DNA of 64,000 nucleotides, from NCBI GenBank assembly GCA_003993805.1, contig RSEF01000003.1, positions 35,788,982-35,852,981 on the forward strand, read 5' to 3'. How positions within the stretch are numbered: position 1 is the first letter of the stretch; each line of letters begins with the position of its first letter. The notes below the pieces were generated by a model, which was given only the letters and a program-made list of their open reading frames with translations, had not been told where the DNA came from and did not search any database. Made by a program: the position numbers and the translations under genes. Positions 38,575 through 51,859 of this stretch are shown here, piece by piece. The stretch is from Himantopus leucocephalus. Taxonomy: Eukaryota > Chordata > Aves > Charadriiformes > Recurvirostridae.

Positions 38575-41515
38575 GTGAGTCAATGATATTTTTTATATAC
38601 TACAGTACACATACAGTGCAAATTGCATCATTACCTATGTGAAACTTTGTATTGTAAACAGGAGCCCTTTTAAAGTTTTATGTATATTTTATATTTCTCT
38701 ATATCCAGGGAAAAAAACCCAACCAAAATTCAGAGTAGTAATATTTAGATCAGAGAAAATTCTGGGTGACCATCTCTGAATCTGTGCTATGGCTGAACTT
38801 GGCTTAATGCCAAGCAAAATACAGCTTTTTAAGGGTGCATTTAGTAACAATCTGATGCATTATTGCTACATAGCTATGCAATGAGGCAAAGTTCACAATA
38901 AAGGTGTGATTTTAAAAGTGCATCTAGTAAGAAAGTAGTCTTGTCTTGTGTCTCTGACAGAGTTTGTTCAAATGGATGAATGCTTTTGTGCTTTTTGTGA
39001 TAGTTGTCTTCTATGGGCCTTAAAGATGAGTTATTACAGTGTTCTGTCTAAAGGTATTACATGTTATGAAAGCTATGTCCAAATGCAACATGTGTACAAA
39101 TAGCAGTGTGTTTATGGTGGCTTAAAAAGTAATCATGAGGGATTTAGGGTACTGACTCAGTAAGGTAGAAAGTTCCTAGTTTTCATCACATCTTGTAGTC
39201 CCGTTGTGGTTAATGGGATCTTTTATATGTGTGAGTTGAGGAACATGCTGAAGGATCAGATGTACCTGGAGTCCAGGGGAAGGACTATTTTTTTGTCTTT
39301 TCTTATGTTACCTAACATACCCTCCAGTAGTAATGTAAAAATGGTGATGACATTACTCTCCTGTAAGTGCAACTTTGTTTTGATAGAATCAGATTAGGTA
39401 CTTATATGCAATTTAATAAGGGTATGTTTATAGCAACTAAGTTTTTTGAACCATCTTCTCAGTGTTATGCATACTAGTGTAGGCAGCAAATTACAGCCTA
39501 CTAGTGTTTCTTTAAAGATATATTAATTAACTGCAATATTCTGAAGACAGCAACATGCTGCATATAGTAATTAATGCAACTATATTTTTGAAGAGTTCCT
39601 CCACATTTATTTTTAGTTCCTGTGGACAGAATTTCTTGTTGTGTTACATCCCACAAGTCTTACATTTTGATACCATATTTTGAGAGCTGTCACTTCTATT
39701 ATGAACCAATTCTTTATTTTTTTCTTTATGTTAAGCGTTCAGTATTGGCAGGGGTATTCAAAGACATTCCCCCTTCATATGGTGTAGAAACATTTCGGTT
39801 CTATTAGTTTCTCAGATTGTTTTATCCCTTAGTTGTTTTGCAGAGGCCTTTATGTCATGCATAAAATATTTGGAGATGTAGATAAGGCTAAAGGACCCGT
39901 TTATGAATCATCAGCTTCACAGATGCAATATTATTATTGCACACCTAGCATTTGAGAAGATCCCATTTTCTGGTCAGGAAAGCTGTGGTGTTGTTTGAGA
40001 ACTAACCAAGGAAACTTGTCTGTTCGTGTTCTCCTGTGTGACGAAGAAGCTGATGACATGATCCAATACAAGTGATTATAGTGTGCGAGAGCTTTGACTG
40101 TGTCCTTAAGAGAGGCCTTCTCTGACAAGTATTTGTATACAGTCAGAAGGAAGGAAGATAATTCAAGGTTATAGATAGTGTTAGTCATTTGGGTATGTGC
40201 ATTTCCAATGCTATTTTTAATCCCTTTTGAAAAGAGGTGTTTTTTTTCCTACTGACACCTTGTACTTGATGTGCTTGTTTTGCATATCTTCTTTAAATTT
40301 AAGATACTTTTATTTCATTTAAGTAATTTTCTTTCTGTATTTGTTTTTCTTTCCCTTGCAAATGGAAGTAGGTTGATAATCCTAATGTGTGTACAGTTGC
40401 AATGTATATAGCTTTTTCTGAGGTCTTATGTAACTTTAATGACAGTGGTGTATGTTCTGTGAGTTTGCCGTGAGAGACAATAAGAGCACGCTTTTTTTCC
40501 CCAGTTAATGTGCATCACCAGTTCATGTGCTCTAGGTATAACACCATGTGCATTGTTTTATACTGTTCTGTGGTGAATTCCACACACAATAATGCATTCA
40601 GTTGCTAGTTTGTGTGGTAGAGAAAGTTTTTCTCATTGTTAAATGATTAAACATTTTTTCACTTTCTGTATCCTGTCTAAAGTGCATGCAACATGTTTCA
40701 CTGCCTCAGCAGTATTTTCATGATCTAGAAGATAGGATTTTGCTTGCCTTAAGCTCTTCTGGTTTTAACTGACAAATGGGTAGATGCTGGGAATTGACAG
40801 ATGACATAATCTTAAGAGTTTTATGGACTTGTGCTGGATGACTCCATTGGTTTCACAATTGCAGACTTCTTCCAGAATAACTTTTCATACTACCTGTTTT
40901 TTCCATAAAATATTTGACGCTGGCAGTTTCTGATGTGGTCCTCACTGCTTTGATCTGCTCTGGTCGTATTCTCAAAGTCGCTGTTGGTATTCAACACCTT
41001 GGGAAGAGAAGCGTTCTATTTTGCCTTTCAAAAATTATGTATTTCTGTAAGTGGAAAAATATCACATGCTTTTTAATAAATGAGATACATTTTTACATAA
41101 TAACAGGTAGCCTGAATGGAAGATACACTGAATGGATGGGATATTGACTGAATGGTAAAGAGCCAAGGTTTCTAGTCTGTGCTTTTTGGTATTTTATTCT
41201 TAATAGTTTGTTTCAGTTTCCATCATTTACTAGTGAAAACCTCAGTATTTACCATTTGAGAATGTAACAAGCACTCATTCATTTACAAATACAATAAGTT
41301 GTGTCTTGATGATCACCTGGGATGGAGAGTGATACTTAATTCTACTGTTTGTGGCTTTAAAGCTGTTTCCTCCCTGATACAGCAGTGATGAATCATTGAC
41401 ATCAGTGTCATGTTTGGCACCGGTCTTTTGCTGTCCTGGCATCCAAACTTTTCAAATTACATTTAGCATCAGTTACCAGAAAGATTCACTGCACTAAATC
41501 CTTTTTGTACAGATG

Positions 41516-41581
41516 TTTTATTTATAATTTATTTATTTATAATTTTATTTATAATTTATTTATATGTTGTATTTATATTTT
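41516..41581. repeat. TTTAT/ATTT-type AT-rich repeat in intron 2
   Basis: Imperfect tandem units of TTTATAATTTATTTA-like sequence over about 65 bases. It is a low-complexity tract, probably length-variable. Confidence 0.8.
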
Positions 41582-44499
41582 TTCCTTGAAATACTTTAAA
41601 TATTCAGAAACATTTCCATTGCCTGCTTCTGAGTATGACTTCATTTTTTCATTTCTTCATTTATTTTTGCTGCCCATTTGTTTTCAATGCAACCCTCAGT
41701 TGACCTAAGAATCCGGTTTGCCAAACTTTTCCTTGAAGGCCGCTTATCGTTACTGATGGATATGCACTCTGCTGGGTCATATAGTGCAAATTTGATCCAG
41801 ATCAGTCTGTGACATATAATCATTTTTCTATTGAATTAGCTTGAGTGGATGAGACGGTGTTTGTGCCAGCTTGTGATTTTTTTTTAAGTTGGCAGGGAGA
41901 CAACAGATATTTGATCTGTCTAAAAGCAGAAGTATTGTGAACAGATGATAACTGATTAGGCTCACTGTCTGCCAATTTACAGGCAATCCAGCACAGGTTT
42001 TGAACCAGGAAAGTGAGTTTATACCGCAGTGATGTTTTATACCATGTAGCTCAGTTTTTTCTTCATGCAGTACTGGGTGCCTGGATTTACTGAAGAGCTT
42101 AACCACGGTGTGGTGAATCTCCAACAGTTTCCATTTGTTCTTTGAACTTTGAACAGTCCTTTGTGATCCAACTGAGCCCTGTTGGTTGATCGTTGCTCCT
42201 CACATTCTTACCAATGTTTTTATCTTTTAAATAAAATCTATTGGTAATAAAGGTGAAAACAAGTTGGCACTGACTCTAGACCTTTTTCCATTTTCCCAAA
42301 TATTGGTCAGTGTGTTTTTCACATCTAAATACTCACTTTTCTATTTACTATCTGATAAAACCTCTTGCAGGAAAATACCAGGTAAAATTGCAGATTTCAG
42401 TGTAGTTTTATGAAATCTTTTTAAAACAAACCATAATGACACTCCCTTGTTTTTTGTTAACTTCCCTTTAGGATGAGTGTTATCAGCCCTTAGACTCTTG
42501 GGAGTTTTAAAACTGTTTTTAAAATAATCTCTACTTCTGTTGATGTTAGCATGTTAGTACTGTGGGGTTTTTTTTATAGTATTGCTCTTCATAACATGCT
42601 TTTCTAGAATGAGTAGATGTATAAGCCTGCTAGCTGCATTGTTTATGCCAGTTATCAAGCTCTTCTTATTGTAGTTTTGTATCAATAATATCTGTTACAT
42701 TCTTATTTTGTCCTTAAGTAGCTGAAAGGACTTCCTATCTTGTACTAAAACCAGCTTCAGTTTGAACTGGTAAAGTAGAGCTTACCCAAGTTGTTAGGAA
42801 AAATCCTAGCTGTTTATTTTTTAAAAGTCTGTATTGCCTTCTTAACATGTTATATTTTCATACTTAAAACATTTCAGTTATGATAAGGATCAGAGAGCTA
42901 GTAAGAAAATGAATGTCATCAGAAACAAGACAGAAAAATATTCTTCATGCCTAGTTTGCAACAATGTTTGAAGTGATATTAAGTGTTTTATACTTGGTTA
43001 AATTACCTTGCTGTCATTTTACTTCTGTGGCTCCTGAGCAACGTAGGAGTTTGCCTGGGGTGTGTGACTAGTGAGGTGGGAACTCATCACAAATAAGTCA
43101 CGAAGCCCTTGGCTGTCATCTTGGTGCTTTTCCTGTGGAAAATGCTGGGAGGCAGCAACGTCAGCTCTGGACCGAAGAAGAAGAAACAAGGAAGAGAGTA
43201 CCCTCTGAAGGCACTGTTAAGTTACTTTTCTGAGGAAAGAAAGGAAAAATTTAGAGGAATGCTGATGCACCTTGGGGGTAACTAGCATGCCCAATCTTAA
43301 GCACTAGCAATTGTTTTGTAGTCCCTTGGACATGTGGTATCAAGACATTTACTTTCTGTCATTTCCATGCAAAACACTATTCACTTCAAACCAAACTTGG
43401 AGAAGATTTTAAGCATTTTATTTCTTTTGTTTGAGAATGGCATCCTTCTCTGGTGATTGTGTAGAAACTCCTGCCCCTTAGCGTAGCTCAGTGTCTTGTC
43501 TATGTCAGCAGGTACAGGGTTGTATGGTTTGTTGTAGTCCCTAGGCATTACTGATATTGCCTTACACTGAAAAAAGTTACTTACTGGTGTTTTTCACTTC
43601 TCACAGGTTGTATTATAGTTATTGTTTTGCGTTCTTTAAAGCATGCAGTCAACAAGTCAATTGACATTTATGGCATTCTCATCGAGGTTTAAGATGGTCT
43701 GCTCCACACTTAAATTCTTTTAGGATTCATAAAGCAGATAAATAGAGGAGGTAGGAGAGAATTTTCGAGGACGGTGGAGGTGAGGGGGAATGGGGAAGAA
43801 ATGACCTGTCAAATGACCTGTCATCTCTGCTGTTTCTCAGCACAAATGTGGCCCAGAGATCCTATTTCTGTAGGAGAGGCAAGACGAGGAAAGGTTTGAT
43901 GCAGTGTGGTCTGATCTTAAAAGATTATTCTTCCATGATATTGTATAATTAGCTCTTTATGGGTTCACATCATCTGTTAGATAGTGACTACTTCACACTT
44001 TTTCCATTTGAGTCTCTCAGTGAATATTCTTGTGTGACTTAACTGATGTCATATGAATTTGATGTTTGGCCATGACAGTTTGATACATTGCTACTGGAAG
44101 TCTCTGCTGGGCTTGTTTGGAGTGACAGGGCTTGGCTGTCAGCCCAACCTTGGCCTTTATATTTTTGCTAGGATAGTAACATTTTCTAATAATCACTTCT
44201 GTCTGCTTGCTAACGTTGGAAGAGTAGTGATCATAGAAATTTTAGCACATGTTTATGCAGCAAAGATAAAAATGACAAAGTCAACATTGACTTCCGAACA
44301 CTGATTCCTTATTTTCATATATACCTACTTAGGCAGCATTTGATGCAGTGCTCAAATTCCTGTAACTGTGTTATAGTTACAATATTGTATGGGAATTTGA
44401 AATTGACTTTACTGCTTAGTTGTTGCTACTTTATAGTATCTAGTGCCCTTATTTTAGGTCGGTAATTGCACAAACCATCCATGCATTTATCTTTTAACT

Positions 44500-44528
44500 G
44501 GGGGCGGGGGGGGGGAGGGGAAGGGGGG
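44500..44528 (+). repeat. G-rich tract, possible G-quadruplex, intron 2
   Basis: At least four runs of four or more G within 29 bases (5 G, then 10 G, 4 G and 6 G with short C, A and AA breaks). It lies on the coding strand of RMDN2 and fits the general G-quadruplex pattern. It stands out against a surrounding AT-rich intron. Confidence 0.8.
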
Positions 44529-46156
44529 CATCCAAGGCATGTGAGGAAAGGTACTTTCCAAACATACTTCACATCATAGGATTATGTACTGGAGCTAAAA
44601 GACTGCTCCTCTCCCACCAAATCCCTTGCATTTTTGGTCAAGTTAGTGCTCTTACAAGTGTAGCCTATATATGATGTAGCTCGTCACCCACTTCAAAATA
44701 ACTATGGAAGAACAAGATGTTGTGTTTTTGAAGATGCTTCAGAAAACCGAAATAAATGTTCAGTGACTTATAAATAAAGACTCTGCAGGATACAACATAG
44801 GATGTGTCATCGACTTCAGCATCATCAGGATTATGTAAAACAAATCTGTAGGAATCTATGAAGTGTCCCATTTCTGCTCTGCTCTGTGTTTTCAGTTTGA
44901 ACACTTGCATATGTTTTATGTATGTATTGTTTTATCCAAATGTATTTTTGACTCCTCTTTCCCCTATTACCAGGTTAATTTTGCAGTGAAACTGTCGTGC
45001 CACATCTAGCACTTCTGTAGCTTGTTGTACTTGTTCATTACAGGCTGTAAGTGTATCTGCTTGTGTTTTAGTTCTGGTCGCTTCCAAATGCAACGTGTTG
45101 AAAACAGAATATTTAAAAGCTATGATTATTAACCTCCATTTATATTGCTGACATTCTGTACTGGTTATTTCTGGAAAACAAAACAGATTTTATATATTTT
45201 GATTGTCTTTGACCTACTTCAATTATTCAGTTGCTTGATGTGTATAGTACATTTCATACTTTTTTTGCTCCTAGTTACCATTTTAAAAATCTCTGAACCT
45301 GGCAGCTAATACTTTTACATTACTATTTGTCATCAGAACAATATTTTCAAAAGTGGAAATGCAGAAGATTAGGCTTTTCTGTCCATTTTTAGTACATAAG
45401 CAAAAAGCTACTTTTTTAAAATAATGCCATTCAGCTGCTTCTATATGAGACTGGAGGACCCTAATGTATGCTCAGCACTTTGGACAGTAAGTCCACCTGC
45501 TTATCTCTGCATGGTATTTGTGGCTTTTGTAAATATTTCTTTGTCCTTGATTGCCTTGTGCTGAGTACTTGTGCACTACGCATAATGAGTTAATGTAAGC
45601 CCTTTCTCAGTTTCAGATATTCTGACCTTCAGAATGTTCAAAAGAAATAAGTAAAGGAGTTGATAACAGTGATGTTACTGCTTATATTTAGGTCTTAGAA
45701 GTGCTCAACAGAACATTGCATAAGTGATTCTATTAGCACTTACGTTCTGGTTAGCAAGCTCATTCCTATTTCAAAAACTAGGGAAATAGACGTAAAGAGT
45801 TCAAGAGGCCTATTCAGGGTTACAGAGCATGTCTTAATATACATTAATGATTTAAAGTGTTCTTCATTTGAAACAGGAGGATACATGTGTTTCTAATATG
45901 CATCTGTATTTTTAATGCAGTATTAGGCAGCAGGAGGGTGTAATTATGTTTGGCCTATTATGTTTGGAATACGATTGTGCTGTCCCTTTGAAGATAAAGG
46001 TTTTGTAATAATAATAATAAGCTCGATATCACAAATAAAAACTCCTCTACGGTTGGACAATTGGAAGAAATTGTGCTCCAAATTTTTTGCATTTGAATTT
46101 AACAATGCTGTACCAATATTTTTAGAAAAGATGGTTATTATTTTCTGTGATTTTAG

Positions 46157-46352
46157 TTATCTTACAGCTCATACTGATTCTGAAGGAGACTCTGAGGAAG
46201 AAAAAGGGTATATGAAATCACCCGATGCCATTGTGAAATCAGAAGAAGAAGAAGAGTTATTTAATCTTTTACAGCAGGTCGACAATTTGCACAAGGGTTC
46301 AGAGGATGATAAAAAGGAGGGCTTCAGACTGCTCCTTGAGAAAGATGAGAAG
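46157..46352 (+). CDS. RMDN2: RMDN2 exon 3, residues 152 to 217
   Basis: The acceptor TTTTAG at 46151-46156 joins exon 2 in phase to give EGGYLTAHTDSE, matching the human segment EGGYITANTDTE. The core YLTAHT (residues 153-158), with acidic flanks on both sides, resembles a phospho-FFAT motif, the type that binds VAP proteins of the ER after phosphorylation. The rest is a highly charged linker with five consecutive glutamates at 181-185. It is followed by ELFNLLQQVDNLHKG, which aligns with the human DVLLQKVDHL region. The exon ends at a complete codon (DEK) before donor GTATTA at 46353. The linker is poorly conserved relative to human, as expected for a disordered segment. Confidence 0.93.
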
Positions 46353-47309
46353 GTATTAATGGGTAAACTTCCTATTATGTTGCTATTAACTTATGCTTTG
46401 CACTGCTTTTGAGAACTTCCTTAATACCAGCATTAAAATGCACACAGGAATGGAAGATGAAATTTCATGCGTATTTTTAAAATACAGTGAAAAAGGAATA
46501 TTTCAGGGTGGTGTCAATATTCATGTTGGGTGAGCATAGAAGTTTTATTATTTTATATCCTATCCAGGCTTAATAACTTTGAGGCTTTGCTTGATGTATG
46601 TATTCTTGCATGCAACAAAGAAAGATCATGGGCTTTTTTCTACGCAAATGATACTTACTTTTGCTGCTTTTAGAATGCTCTGTGTGAGAAAGTCCTGTGG
46701 AATTAAGTAGTAGCCAGACCAAGTGTTCTCAAATCAAACTAATCAAACTTATACCTTTCTTGTATACTTCATGTGAATTTTTCCTTTTACTTTACTGTGC
46801 ACATATGTAACTCCAGATAAAATTTCAAAGTGGTTTGATGTGCACCGCTTAATTCAGTGTACCAGTTTCTTCTGATTTGGCAAAAATTAGTTCTGATTAT
46901 ATTTTCATTTACATATTGAAATACCCAGGAAGGTAAACGAAATACTATTTGTGAGTGAGCGTGGTGCTTGTGGCATACCTGAAGAAAGTATAAAGTATGC
47001 ATCACATCATTCAGGGATCTGTTTTGCTTTACTGGATTACCTTCTTATTTTTTATAATAAAAGAACTTTAGAACTGTTTTATGAAAGAAAACCTCTTTAA
47101 ACAGCCAAGGATATTTCCAAAAGCTGTCTTCTCCTTTGGTTGTGAAAAATTGGTCATCTGGTTCTCACATACACTAAAAGTAGTATAGAAGGATGCAAAA
47201 TAACCAAAGATTTATGCCATGTTCTGATAACCAGCTTTAAGCATTATGAAAGGAAACTGTTTAAATCACCTTCTGATCAGTTTAATTACCCAGCTATCCT
47301 TGTTTTCAG
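46353..47309 (+). other. RMDN2: RMDN2 intron 3 (957 bases)
   Basis: A GT-AG intron with nothing recognisable inside. The 3' end has a pyrimidine-rich tract before TTTTCAG. Confidence 0.88.
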
Positions 47310-47412
47310 TATGAAAACTGTGTGGACTTTCTTTGGAGACTTGCACGCGCTTATGGAGATCTGTTTGAGATAACTACTGATGCTGAGGAGAAGAGGAAAT
47401 ATGTTACTGATG
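47310..47412 (+). CDS. RMDN2: RMDN2 exon 4, residues 218 to 252, start of TPR-like domain
   Basis: Encodes [20 protein letters not shown] and continues to YVTDG. This aligns closely with the human FMWRFARAYGDMYELSTNTQEKKHYANIG segment. It forms the first helices of the TPR-like domain, which in RMDN3 can bind and move lipids; for RMDN2 that activity is only inferred. The acceptor is TTTTCAG at 47303-47309 and the donor GTAAGC at 47413. The exon length of 103 leaves one base of codon 252, completed by exon 5. Confidence 0.95.
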
Positions 47413-49498
47413 GTAAGCAGAGGAAAAATTTTTATGTAAAATGCCATCTGAATGTAGTGAAACATGCTTAGAACTTTGGTTAAGTTTTCCAATTCAAGCA
47501 ATTTCCAATCCAATAAATGGGAGCATTTGTACTGTAATAATAAAGTTTTGCACAATAAACTGCCACGGTATACAACTTCAGTCCATTCTTTCCTCACTGG
47601 AGAGATCCAAAACTGGTATTCTTGTCTTGTGGGTCACAGTTGAAGGCTGTTGGCTCTGGACGGTGCCTTAAAATCCTGTATTTTGTTGAGAATCAGGTGG
47701 ATACAGAATGTGAAAAAAGACAGATGCTGTCAGTGCAGTTTCTTAATTATATCTTTGGGAGAGCGAGAGGAATAAATAAATGCCAAGGCAAAGTCAAGGT
47801 TTATTTTTCTGCTTTCCTGTGGCAAAGGAGTGCTCCTGTGTATCAGCAGCCTCTTTTGTGGTGATGGTGGGGATGAAACTTTGCAAATTGCGAAAAACCG
47901 TTGACCAGAAACAGATGTCACGCGTGACAATTAATGTTGCTTCCAGGCATCTCTCCCCACATGTCCTGTTTGACAGCTTAACCTCAACAAGGTTCTGATT
48001 TTCTTCTCCCCAGCACTTTTTCTTTGTTGCTTTTAAAAGCATTGCCCTTTCTTTCACTGTCTGGATGCATATTGGCTCGAGGTACAGTTTACATTTCCCT
48101 TTCTGTTTTGGGCCGCCTTCTCTTTATTACAACAAAACCTACATCTTTTCTGCCTGTCTCAATCTGCTCCAGTCAACACGCTGTTCTTACAATAATCTCT
48201 TTGCCTGTGTCTGAGAATACTTCTCTCTCTCCTTTCTTTCTCCATTGCCTCTCCTTTTTTTGCTGCACCAAATTCAGGTTTTATAAGTGTATTCCAAGTT
48301 CAGGTTATTTTGTCTTTTGTGATTCTTTTCACATTTTCTACTTTTTGTTCTGTCAGCAGTGGCAACATCATTGACAAAGCAGTTTTGGCTGCCCTTTGTC
48401 ATCCTTAAAGGCAGTGTCATGCCTTTGTGCTGTCATTACATATTCCATAGCTAAGCTCAGCTTGTCCAAGGTCCTTGTCCCTATCCTTTTGTCATCTAAA
48501 CACTCATGAAGACTTGCACTGTCTCAGCTACTTAATTGATATGGTCTTTGCTTTAGTAGCAACTTGGGTTCTTTGTATGGAGATCACCCAGTGCAGTGAG
48601 GATTATGACACAAACTAAATTACAGCAGTGAACTCTGTTGTTGGATCCTTTGCGTTTACCAGTGATTACATCTAGCGTCAGTTGATGAAAGATAATGGTG
48701 TAGCAGGAGACAGGGAGAGATAAAGAATGATGGAATGAAATTGGGTCTTAGGTGTTGAGTAACCAGCCTAGTTTGGCTCATTCTCATGAAGTGGTGGGTG
48801 GCGGCAGCCTTTTTCATCTCAGTTTTTGGAAGCGATGCAGAAGGATTGTGACTGCGGGGGAGCTGGCAGTAGTTTCGTGGTTTTTTTCATTCGACAGGGT
48901 TGGAGGACTGTGTATGCTGTTCTTTGTTTTTATGAAGTTAACTTGCAATACAGAAATGTCAGTGTGGCTTAATTGGTTGCAGCTGAGACTTTGCAAACAG
49001 CAAGCGTCTCATCTGAACTTCTTAGTGGGAGCGTGGGTTTGATCAAATCACCTACTGTCATCTTTACTGAGTTAAAAGTGGAACTTAATGGAAGTCTGTG
49101 CTGGAAAGGAAATTCAACTAGTTCATTCCCGTACCCAAGGCAGAAAACAGCTTTGCTGGTTCTTCTGACAGGTGCTTCTCTAGCCTGCTTTTAAGGATCT
49201 TCAGTCTTACAGACAATATGGCCTCCTTTGGCAGTCCAGTTCAATCCTTCCCTGATTGAGTTGCATCTGAATAGGATTTAAAGAGAAAATACTAAAATTG
49301 CACCCGTGTATATATACGGACATATTTATAAACGTACACGTGGGGATGTAATGCCAGGATGTCCGCCTAGATGTTTATAAGAGCAGGAAGCAATTTTTTC
49401 TTTGCAACTAGAGTATATCAGGTTGCTTGATTCATGGGAGTTGCCTAAAACGTGGAAGGGTACAATAAATCCCTTAGTGTATTGTATTCCATTTACAG
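47413..49498 (+). other. RMDN2: RMDN2 intron 4 (2.1 kb)
   Basis: A GT-AG intron. The segment 47990-48360 is pyrimidine-rich on the + strand and gives a long open frame (48024-48374) without resemblance to a protein. It may be an old unrecognised repeat. No exon seen. Confidence 0.8.
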
Positions 49499-49559
49499 GA
49501 AAGATTAAAGCTGAAAAGGCTGTTCAGCTGGATGCCAGGAGTGCTGAGAGTCACCAGTG
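49499..49559 (+). CDS. RMDN2: RMDN2 exon 5, residues 252 to 272
   Basis: A 61-base exon encoding KIKAEKAVQLDARSAESHQ after the split glycine codon. It aligns with human KTLSERAINRAPMNGHCHL and continues the TPR-like helices. The acceptor is TTTACAG (ending at 49498) and the donor a consensus GTAAGT at 49560. It ends after two bases of the tryptophan codon 272, completed by the first base of exon 6. Its small size makes it easy to miss in gene prediction. Confidence 0.93.
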
Positions 49560-51859
49560 GTAAGTTTGAGAAAGTGTGCATTTTTGCAAAGTTATTTGTA
49601 TTTATCAAACCCAGCAAAAAAACCCAACTGTCTTTGACTCTAAATAATGTCCACAGCAAATTACATTTATCATGCTGCAGTTTGACATCAGTTTCATAAA
49701 TTATTCATTAATATCTTTTCATAGTTTTATGGAACTCAATTATCATCAGTTGCAGCTAAAAATTACATTGAAGTATTTTGTGAAGCATTTACTATAGCAT
49801 GTGAAACAACTCGATAACCATACTTCAATAAGTACCATGAAATGTAGGAGGGACTATTTACTTAAACCAGTATATTATTGCTCAGAGGAGCTATAGTTTT
49901 CCATTTACCTTCTCTTTCAACACTTTGCAAAATAATGTCATTGGACCTCATATTTTGTCCTTTCTTTTTCTTGTATAATCTAAATTCTAATAATTAAAAA
50001 TAGATGAGGGGACTATGGAAGTTTCAATTAACTTCTCAGTTTTTGTTTTATCATATCAATATCTTCCAAGCTTAGCACTTGGATTAATTTTATAGACCTT
50101 GCCAGGACTAAAAAACTCTTTGCAAATGTAAATATTTTTTATCGAATCAACATTATCAGGTAAAAGGTAATTCTCCTGAGTTCTAGCTGCTGGTTCCTCA
50201 CCTTACTATTTTATTGATCAATTTTACTGAGCTCCTGATTTCTAATATTGTTAGCTTTTCCGTTTTGGTTTCTATGTTCTTCATTAATATTGTCATTACA
50301 CATGTAGGGTGAGATTTCACTTAACTTTTACATATCTAAACCAAATTCTCTTATCCCAGGCTCCCTTTACAATCTAAAAAGAAGTAGCCATTTCTGGAGT
50401 GCAGTTCATCTGAGTCCATTTTGCCCATTTGCATTAGGGTGAGATGAATTTCTCGTGAGGTTCAGTTGACAACATCTGCATTGCCAATAAAGGGAGCACG
50501 TGTCAGCTAGCTCAGGTTTAGATACTTGTTAGACACAGATGTTTTCATTTAAATAGGTGACTCTCTGGCTGGTCTCTCTCTCCTAAACTTCAAAGCTGGC
50601 TATGTTATTGTTCCATGGTAAGTTCCTGTGAGCATTGCCATATTTCTATGATTCTTTTTTTCCTTCTGTTTATAACAACTAGTGCCAAACACCCGCTTTT
50701 TAACAATGCTACAAGCGATGTGCTGCGGGAATCTTGACTAAGCTTCACCATCACAGACAGGTTTGCATTTGCTCTTTCTGATGTCTTGGAAGTAATGATG
50801 ATGCCTGCCCGGAGATGAAGCCTAGGCCCCAGGTGCCTATAATGTGGCAGTTTAAGATAGTAACCTTTGCTTTTGGTCTTATCCAGCTGCCTGTTAATTC
50901 CTATCAGCTGGAGTTTGCCACCATGGCAGCAAAACTAACAGGATCATCTGAGCATCACTCCTCGGTGCAAGGTGACTTGAAGCCCATATAGCTTGAACAC
51001 CCGCTGAAAGCAATTCACAGCCATTTCTGCTGTTTGCCTGACTATGGCCATGGTCACTTCTTCAGTGTAATGCTGATGTACCCCTCTCAGTTAGAGCTAT
51101 GTGTATAAACAACCACAAAATCACATGCAAACACAAGTCCTGCGCTTCCCACCCTCCCTTCCTCCCCAGCTCATGAGACTCAGAAAATCTCCTAGTATAA
51201 ATACAACTTCACTGGCAGAACCTATGCTGATAAAAGCTTACATGTTGTTCAGAGAAATGTAGGTGGTCTGCTGAACTTCAGATGTGAGATCCTGTACTGG
51301 CAGGCACATCTAGCAAGGGAAGAATTACGAGTGCAAGGAGACGTGTTCCAGAGGTTAGCTCAAAAAGCCTATTTGAGAGGTTTAAGAGGAAAATCTTATG
51401 TTTTGTAGGCTACTGCTTCTTGTAACAGGCAATGAATTTCTGCATGGTTTACTGTTTTCATACTTTCTTGTACCTGGGTTGCAAGTGTATGTGAGGGTTT
51501 TATCAGTTATTGTTGAACTGGTGGCTTTCTAGTGATGCAGATGGACACCACAGATTTCAATGGTTTGGTATATTTTTTCTGCATATTCTATCTGCTTGTC
51601 TTTCTTTTCTAAAGTCTTTCTAACTTGATGCGTAATTTTTAAAGTGTGATGCCCCATGCTGGTTATGCCTCTCTAACTGAGGCTCTGAATATTGGGCAGA
51701 ATGGATTTCCATGCTCCAGACAGATATTTGTATGTTTTTGTCTAGCCTGCCAACTGTTGCTCAGTCTGTGGTTCCAGTAGATCCTTTTCTGCTGTGCTGC
51801 TGCTTAACCAGATGGACTTGTTTTGTAACAGTACATTTCTTTTTTCTTCCTTGGTAGAG

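Larger units (their letters stand above)
38575..46156 (+). other. RMDN2: RMDN2 intron 2 (7.6 kb)
   Basis: A GT-AG intron between exons 2 and 3, AT-rich. It contains a T/A-rich TTTAT-type repeat at 41516-41581 and a G-run cluster at 44500-44528. No CR1 tail and no additional conserved coding exon were recognised. Apparent frames of 80-100 codons are unsupported. Confidence 0.85.

Noticed and set aside
45960..46412. 150-codon frame reading through RMDN2 exon 3 from intron 2
   Set aside because: Only the part 46157-46352 matches RMDN2 and is bounded by splice sites; the rest is intron read-through.
48024..48374. Pyrimidine-rich 116-codon frame in intron 4
   Set aside because: Low-complexity S/L/F-rich composition, no homology recognised; more likely old repeat or intronic sequence.
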